Below, piece by piece: positions 32,363 to 64,000 of a DNA stretch of 64,000 nt. The notes under the pieces were generated by a model. That model saw only the letters and a list, made by a program, of their open reading frames with translations. It was not told the origin of the DNA and did no database searches. Location of the stretch: NCBI GenBank assembly GCA_947044405.1, contig CAMRHE010000197.1, forward strand, positions 1,054,001 through 1,118,000, given 5' to 3'. Source of the stretch: Leptodactylus fallax. Taxonomy: Eukaryota > Chordata > Amphibia > Anura > Leptodactylidae. A program made the position numbers and the translations under genes. Positions within the stretch are counted from its first letter, which is position 1. Every line of letters starts with the position of its first letter.

Positions 32363-33929
32363 CAGTCATGGCCAAAAGTTTTGAGAATGATACAAATATT
32401 AATTTTTACAAAGTCTACTGCTCCAGTTTTTCTAATGGCAATTTGCATATACTCCAGAATGTTATAAAGAGTGATCAGCTTAACAGCAATTACTTGCAAA
32501 GTCAATATTTGCCTAGAAAATGAACTTTATCCCCCAAAACACATTTCAACATCATTGCAGCCCTGCCTTAAAAGGACCACCTAACATGGTTTCAGTGATT
32601 GCTCCATTAACACAGGTGTGGGTGTTGATGAGGACAGGGCTGGAGATCAATCTGTCATGATTAAGTAAGAATGACACCACTGGACACTTTAAAAGGAGGC
32701 TGGTGCTTGCCATCATTGTTTCTCTTCTGTTAACCATGGTTATCTCTAAAGAAACACGTGCAGTCATCATTGCACTGCACAAAAATGGCCTAACTGGGAA
32801 GAGTATTGCAGCTAGAAAGATTGCACCTCAGTCAACAATCTATCGCATCATCAAGAACTTCAAGGAGAGAGGTTCCATTGGTGCCAAAAAGGCTCCAGGG
32901 CGCCCAAGAAAGACCAGCAAGCGGCAGGACCGTCTCTTAAAAGTGTTTCAGCTGCGGGATCGGGCTACCAGCAGTGCAGAGCTTGCTGAGGAATGGCAGC
33001 AGGCAGGTGTGAGTGCATCTGCACGCACTGTGAGGCGGAGACTCTTGGAGCAAGGCCTGGTCTCAAGGAGGGCAGCAAAGAAGCCACTTCTCTCTAGAAA
33101 AAACATCAGGGACAGACTGATATTCTGCAAAAGGTACAGGGAGTGGACTGCTGAGGGCTGGGGTAAAGTCATTTTCTCTGATGAATCCCCTTTTCGATTG
33201 TTTGGAACATCTGGAAAACAGCTTATTCGGAGAAGAAGAGGTGAGCGCTACCACCAGTCTTGTCTCATGCCAACTGTAAAGCATCCTGAAACCATTCATG
33301 TGTGGGGTTGCTTCTCAGCCAAGGGAATCGGCTCTCTCACAGTCTTGCCTAAAAACACAGCCATGAATAAAGAATGGTACCAGAATGTCCTCCAAGAGCA
33401 ACTTCTCCCAACCGTCCAAGAGCAGTTTGGCGCTCAACAATGCCTTTTCCAGCATGATGGAGCACCTTGCCATAAAGCAAAGGTGATAACTAAATGGCTC
33501 AGGGAACAAAACATAGAGATTTTGGGTCCATGGCCTGGAAACTCCCCAGATCTTAATCCCATTGAGAACTTGTGGTCAATCATCAAGAGACGGGTGGACA
33601 AACAAAAACCAACAAATTCAGACAAAATTAAAGCATTGATTCTGCAAGAATGGACTGCTATCAGTCAGGATTTGGTCCAGAAGTTGATTGAGAGCATGCC
33701 AGGGAGAATTGCAGAGGTCCTGAAGAAGAAGGGTCAACACTGCAAATATTGACTTGCTGCATTAACTCATTCTAACTGTCAATATAAGCTTCTGTTACTC
33801 ATAATATGAATGCAATTATATTTCTGTATGTGATAAAAACATCTGACAAACACACATAAAAACCAGAGGGCAGCAGATCATGTGAAAATATAATATTTGT
33901 GTCATTCTCAAAACTTTTGGCCATGACTG
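32363..33929 (+). mobile_element. Intact Tc1-type transposon (1567 bp)
   Basis: Inverted ends 'cagtcatggccaaaagtttt' and the complement, with TA at 32361-32362 and 33930-33931. A complete transposase gene is inside. Ends and gene show no visible damage, so the copy is young and could be mobile. Confidence 0.97.
32736..33752 (+). CDS. Tc1-like transposase, intact
   Basis: I choose the Met at 32736 (MVISKETRAVIIALHKNG, 338 residues); the Met at 32703 would add a hydrophobic leader. The N-terminal paired-like region has helix-turn-helix segments (LTGKSIAARKIAPQSTIYRI) and the basic hook GAKKAPGRPRK. The DD34E catalytic domain shows VIFSDES, then FQHDGAPCHKAK, then [13 protein letters not shown] with the final Glu. 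The protein ends KKKGQHCKY. It would cut the ends at TA and paste the element elsewhere in the nucleus. No stop, frameshift or lost catalytic residue is seen. Confidence 0.97.
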   Translation: MVISKETRAVIIALHKNGLTGKSIAARKIAPQSTIYRIIKNFKERGSIGAKKAPGRPRKTSKRQDRLLKVFQLRDRATSSAELAEEWQQAGVSASARTVRRRLLEQGLVSRRAAKKPLLSRKNIRDRLIFCKRYREWTAEGWGKVIFSDESPFRLFGTSGKQLIRRRRGERYHQSCLMPTVKHPETIHVWGCFSAKGIGSLTVLPKNTAMNKEWYQNVLQEQLLPTVQEQFGAQQCLFQHDGAPCHKAKVITKWLREQNIEILGPWPGNSPDLNPIENLWSIIKRRVDKQKPTNSDKIKALILQEWTAISQDLVQKLIESMPGRIAEVLKKKGQHCKY

Positions 33930-33931
33930 TA

Positions 33932-34595
33932 GACTAAGTGTATGTTTACACGCAGCAGAACTGTTCCTTTGAACGGACAAAGATTTTTTTTTCTCTTTAA
34001 TATTGATGCCTATGTATCTGTTTGCGTCCATTTTTTTGTATCCATTAAACAAATGTAAAAAACGTGATCTGAATAGAGCCTTACATATATGGAATGGCTT
34101 ATTCAGTTGAAGAAAATTATGCAACAAATTTGCCACGTGTGAGACCGTTTTTACTGACAGTCCTGATTTCCATCATACTCACCGACTAAGAAATTGGCCA
34201 GGACACGCAGAAAGTAAGAGGAAGCAAACACAGAGGAAATAAACTTTGAATGGGACACACATGTAAATCATAGGCTTTATGCAGACAGAAGAAAAGGAGG
34301 CAGAGAAGACTTGAGACTGCTAATATTCTTTAATGGGGAATTCAGAGGTGATTCTACAGTTTCTAAATATGCCTCTGTTATTTAGCTTTGGAGCCCCATT
34401 TTCATGTAAACTGCTGTTTTATTCATATGCAAATGAGCCGAGAATAAAGCCCAGGCAAGTAAAGGCATGTCCCTAATGTACTTATCTACTGAATTTACAT
34501 GGAAACAAATAATTTCATTTATTTAAATGTATCCCCACACTGTGGAAAATACAGCATTTTTTAAAAAAAACATGTTAATTTTACTGGTGTTTTTA
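33932..34595. other. Intergenic, nothing firm
   Basis: 'ctaagtgtatgtttacacgc' at about 33934 resembles a MITE end. Otherwise no feature is seen. Confidence 0.35.
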
Positions 34596-34800
34596 CCTTA
34601 GACCTGTTGGTTTTTTTTTTTTTTTTTGAGCCAAAGCCAGAAGTGGATTGAGCAAAAGGAAGACTTAGAAGTACTTTCTATATATTTCCCATTCCTTTTG
34701 TAGCCATGACTGGGTTTGGCTAAAAAAACAAAAAAAAACCACACACGAACACAAGTCTGCAACATGGGGTTTTCAGGAAAGATAAAATTTTGTAGCAAGG
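34596..34800. mobile_element. hAT-like MITE, same family as 30588-30784
   Basis: Contains 'gagccaaagccagaagtgg', 'atatttcccattccttttg' and 'aagtctgcaacatgggg'. Poly-T interrupts the left end. Confidence 0.6.
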
Positions 34801-35475
34801 GGCCATAAAAAGTTACAGAAAATAAACAAAAATACAAAATTTTTAAAAAAAAAGTTGGTATATAGTTTTACACCAACCAGATCTTTTAACTGCAGTGTAA
34901 TGGCAGCCTCACCCTAGTTAGTATTATGTTTTATTGAACACAACAAGCCTGATATATATACATAAACTAAGACTGTATGTATTATATATGCATTTACCCA
35001 CCCCTTGCGTGGAATAATTTCACTTTTGTCTTATGTTTTTCATTTATTGATAATAAAAACAATGAGTAGTAAAATTACCTACAGCCAATGATTCGATAAA
35101 ACTGGTATTTAGTTGAACATCTGGGTTGTGTGTTTATTTTGATGTGGTAAAATCATTTATCTTGTACAGAGACCTAAAAATTCAAAAACAGTGGAGAAGA
35201 TTTACTAAGGTGTTTGCACCTAGAATTTGGCATAAGACATGCCAAAATTTGTTGTAGACCATTTTTTCTGACAATGGAACATGGCTTAAATGAGAAGAGA
35301 CATGGCTTGAATTCTGCAGTTTGTTCCAAATATTTGGCGCAAAACTAGGTCAATCAGTAGGTGTTGTAAATTTTTAGAAAAAGCAGTCTATACACCAGAT
35401 AGATGCGGTGGTTTAGGTTATATAATATCTGGTGCATTTTCAGAATGTCTGTATACACTGCCTAACTATAGGGAT
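34801..35475. other. Intergenic, nothing recognised
   Basis: AT-rich; no gene or clear repeat. Confidence 0.35.
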
Positions 35476-35882
35476 AGTTTTACACTACAGTTTTCAGGTT
35501 TGTTAGAGGATCAGAAAACATACAGAGTTTTCAGAATTACACTTTGTTGTCAATCACTTTAATGTGAAAGCAAAAACTCGTGTGTTGGCTTTCAGTTTTT
35601 GTAGTCCAAAAAAGAAAAAGCAAACCATGCTACAGTACCTTCACCCTTAAAAAACAGGAAGTCGATGGAATGTCTTCATAAAAGGTTTTTCATCAGGACA
35701 AAAAAACTGAAATTGGCCGAGGAAAAAGTTCTCCGTACAGGACTTTTTCCTAAGGCGATTTTCAGACGGATGTTGCCATGGAGTCTCCTTGCATTTGTAT
35801 CTGTCAGTTTGGCAACTTTTTCTGTTCTGATCCTCTGACAGATCATAACAGATCTGAAGACAACATGAAGCCAGCCTTAGTA
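35476..35882. mobile_element. hAT-like MITE, about 400 bp
   Basis: 'tttgttagaggatcagaaaa' on the left is complementary to 'tctgttctgatcctctgaca' on the right. Outer ends are 'tagttttacactac' and 'gaagccagcctta'. Confidence 0.6.
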
Positions 35883-37185
35883 TATGTGGTCTATTGTTCT
35901 TGAACTGGACAAAAACAAGGGATCAGAAGTACACTGTGGGCGATTGAGGATTTACATGGCTTAGGATGAAGATACACATGCTGATGAACATTGGTCAGGG
36001 CACACATGGAGAAAGCACCTTAATCTCTAAACACCAGACGTAGAGCAGATCTGGAACACAAAATTCTGCTAAGAAAAGGGACATTTATAAGCATATGTAG
36101 GTTTTATTATTGGGGCAGAGAGGAGATTCAGGGAAATTTACCAAAAAAAATAATAATAATAATAATTTTGAAAATAGATTTATTTCAATTGCATTTTATT
36201 TTATTACAAAGCCTTCATGTGTGAATCTGACTAGAAGAAAACAAACAGAAAAGGACCAGAATAGTCAAGTGGAAATCTGGAAGCACGCGATGAAGTATTT
36301 ATTTTCCAGTTAACCTTACATCGTAATAGCTTTCAATCTTAGAATAACTCCACAATGTTGGTTGCTGTTCTGTTCCACAAGAACATTGGAGGCTTTATAG
36401 ACAAAATGTAAGCAGTTGTCGAGGATTACAAAAAAAAAAAAAAAAAAAAAAAAAGGGACTATTTTGTGTCATGAACAGCTCCACTCCATGGGATGTGAAT
36501 GCAGACTTTTTTAATGTAGTCCTGGAAACTGCAGTTGGAATCATCTACTAGAAGAATGAGAGAGTACAGTACGTGTACTAAAAGACGTTATTGTCCTTAC
36601 ACTTACAGAAATGCATAAAAACAGATTTTTGTAATTGTTTATTGATTTCTGAGCTAAGTGAACGTTTGCAAAGCCACAAAGTATAAAAAGTCATAAAGGA
36701 CTGGTAAATAATCACATGAATGTCAGAGGGAAATGTATTAGTGCTGATAAAGCACCACCACTTTATTACTTGCACCGATGCTATGAGGTGGTATAAGTAG
36801 GAAGTTCTGGACAGCTATCTGAATATTCAGAAGGACACCATTCTAAGGTATGTAGTGGAAATAAAATGGTTAAAAATCATCTTTCAACTAAAAAGAAAAA
36901 AAAAATATCTAAACAGTCTCTTAGGGGATCCACATTCTCAATATAGATGTGGTTAGATAAGTGTCTTAACTATGAAAACTAGTTAGGCTGGACTATCACT
37001 GTACTGTGGTCACAAAATATATTCCTGAGTATGTCAAGTCACTAGCCTGCAGAAATATGGCAGCATGTGGATATCCTTCTCCTGCTTTATAATGACATTC
37101 ACCAAGACTCTGTATTTTAATGTAAGACACAGATGACACAGATCTCCACCCCTCTTAGTCACTGTAGTTATTCTACATCACTCTC
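35883..37185 (-). other. ACO1 3' UTR (part) and intergenic DNA
   Basis: The 3' UTR of ACO1 begins just below 37186 on the minus strand. Candidate minus-strand AATAAA signals lie near 36100 and 36200, but none is decisive. (AAT)n at about 36145 and poly-A at 36430-36455 are present. Confidence 0.4.
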
Positions 37186-62494
<25,309 letters not shown>

Positions 62495-62514
62495 AATTCT
62501 TCTTTCAAGCAGAC

Positions 62515-64000
62515 CTTAGAAAATATTGAAAATTATCAGCTTCATCTATCATGCCCTTTCCAACACATACAACAGGTTTGGCCTTGCTTGATAAACTAGC
62601 AAAACCATTCTAACGGTCGGGATTAAAGGCGATGAGAGAATAGAGGATTGACCAAGAACATTAGCACTACAATATGGCTGTCGGTTCAGAAATTCTTTTC
62701 TGAATCTCATAGTGCCGTGTCAGAAGTTTTCTCTCGTAGGAGGGCTGGGTGTGGACAGGCCAGATACTACTGTAAGTTACTGTAGTAGTAATTCAGTTAT
62801 AACTCCTTACCGCGGTTTTACAAGATCCACATGAATAGGAGGAATTTCTAGTCAGCAAAATGTAAAAATGACAAAAAAAAAAAATAAAATTATATACACA
62901 AAAAGCACACACACATTATGTATCATCTATTACAACCAACAATGATATATGTAAAAGGGAAAATAAACACTTTTCCTGTCAAGGATCTGTAACCCACCAG
63001 CAAGATATATTAGTTCTGGAATGTAAAGGGTAAACAAGGAAAAGGTTTGCTCAGCAAAACACGAGTTTCTCCATTTCAGCTTTCTACACGTTGGACTAAG
63101 AACGGGACAAAGTTCACAGCAGCAACTTTCTAAACTTATTCTTCACAAGAATAGTATGCCGTGGTGGGGGGTGGGGGGTAGGGGACTAGAACATGAGAGT
63201 CACAACAAATAGAAAAAAAAATTATATTTCTAATTCTGCATTATAAAATACTAATAGAGCTTTGTGAAATTATCCAGGACAAAGCCACAAATTCAATCTG
63301 ACCCCTCATGCTTGCATGCAAACAATATGGAACAATTGACTATGACTAGCTTGACAAAGATGTGATCAGAATTTATTTTGGGTTTTTTTACATTGCCTTG
63401 GCAATGGCAATGTAAATGCATTTGAGCCTCATTTACATCTTCCTAAAAACTGAGTTTTCAAGGAAATGGAGCGTCTGTTGAACTCTCTGAAGGTATGATA
63501 GAGTTTAGTAAATTATCCCTTACAATGCACTGTGACTGGTTTGATATCAAATTCCTGGTGAATGTGTTTTGTTCTGATCCTCTGAATGTTTAAGGCAAGA
63601 GAAAGTACAATTGTAGTGTGAAACTAGCCTAACAGGGTTGTCCAGTTTAGAAAAATAATTTTAATTTACCCAGTTAGGGGTACAAAGTGGCTACAAGGAG
63701 GAGCTGTACTATTCTGCATTACACAGACAATCCACACATTTGAATGGACAACTGTGTAATACTTAAAAGGGGATATCCACTTTAACAGGATAGGCGATCA
63801 ATATTAGATCTGCTCTGACACCTGCAGATCAGCTGCTCTGGGACAGCGCAGCTCCCAGTAATGTTTACATACCAGGAGTTGCGCTGCTCACTCACCGTAC
63901 AAAGTGTAGAGGTGGCTTTATTTACTATGGCGCTGCACCATCGAAGCCTGTGAAAAGTTGCCGCTACACAGCATACAGCAAGTGAACAGTGTGGCTGCCA
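62515..64000. other. ACO1 upstream intron or 5' flank, repeats
   Basis: A hAT-like MITE end at 63560-63632 ('gttctgatcctctgaat', 'gtagtgtgaaactagcct') and frog-type repeat ends 'acagggttgtccag' at about 63632 and 'aaaggggatatccacttt' at about 63765. No promoter or first exon could be identified. Confidence 0.45.

Overview
The window is vertebrate nuclear DNA, most probably from a frog or another amphibian. Two conserved genes lie tail to tail: the 3' half of RIG-I (RIGI/DDX58) on the plus strand and the complete coding part of ACO1 (cytosolic aconitase / iron regulatory protein 1) on the minus strand. This is the RIGI-ACO1 neighbourhood known from other vertebrates. The amphibian call is an inference from the mix of mobile elements (Penelope-like, DIRS-like, Tc1-like, L1-like and many foldback MITEs with ends such as 'aaaggggttgtccag') and from long, repeat-filled introns. 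No bacterial or viral genome is present.

Layout. 1-5560: a Penelope-like retroelement (PLE) with two intact ORFs that overlap by ATGA, an inverted flanking arm, direct pseudo-LTRs, a tandem duplication and a hammerhead-ribozyme motif in each arm. 5575-6180: older repeats. 6466-11275: a decayed L1-type LINE. 11553-29654: seven exons of RIG-I, from the end of the helicase insertion to the RNA-sensing C-terminal domain. The exon at 23624-23776 carries a one-base frameshift in a run of eight A. RIG-I introns hold another hammerhead-like motif (14510-14590), minisatellites, a Tc1 MITE, an antisense DIRS-like fragment and a dead Tc1 element split by a solo LTR. 29655-37185: the intergenic tail-to-tail zone, with a cluster of MITEs and an intact Tc1 transposon (32363-33929). 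37186-62494: ACO1 in 20 coding exons, all open, 893 codons. Its introns hold three large foldback elements, two dead Tc1 transposons, an L2/CR1-type LINE tail and several MITEs. 62515-64000: upstream ACO1 intron or 5' flank with repeats.

Function. RIG-I is a cytosolic sensor of 5'-triphosphate double-stranded RNA. ACO1 is a [4Fe-4S] enzyme that becomes an mRNA-binding regulator when its cluster is lost. They share a locus, not a pathway. In ACO1 the numbering of every key residue I checked (C437, C503, C506, R536, R541, R699, S778, R780) equals the human numbering.

The observations most worth pursuing are: the PLE, whose ~52-bp repeat array begins exactly at the predicted ribozyme cleavage site; the independent hammerhead-like motif in the RIG-I intron, with a long stem I; the RIG-I frameshift; and the foldback elements. 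Exon borders come from reading frame, GT/AG sites and remembered human homologues. No alignment or search was run.
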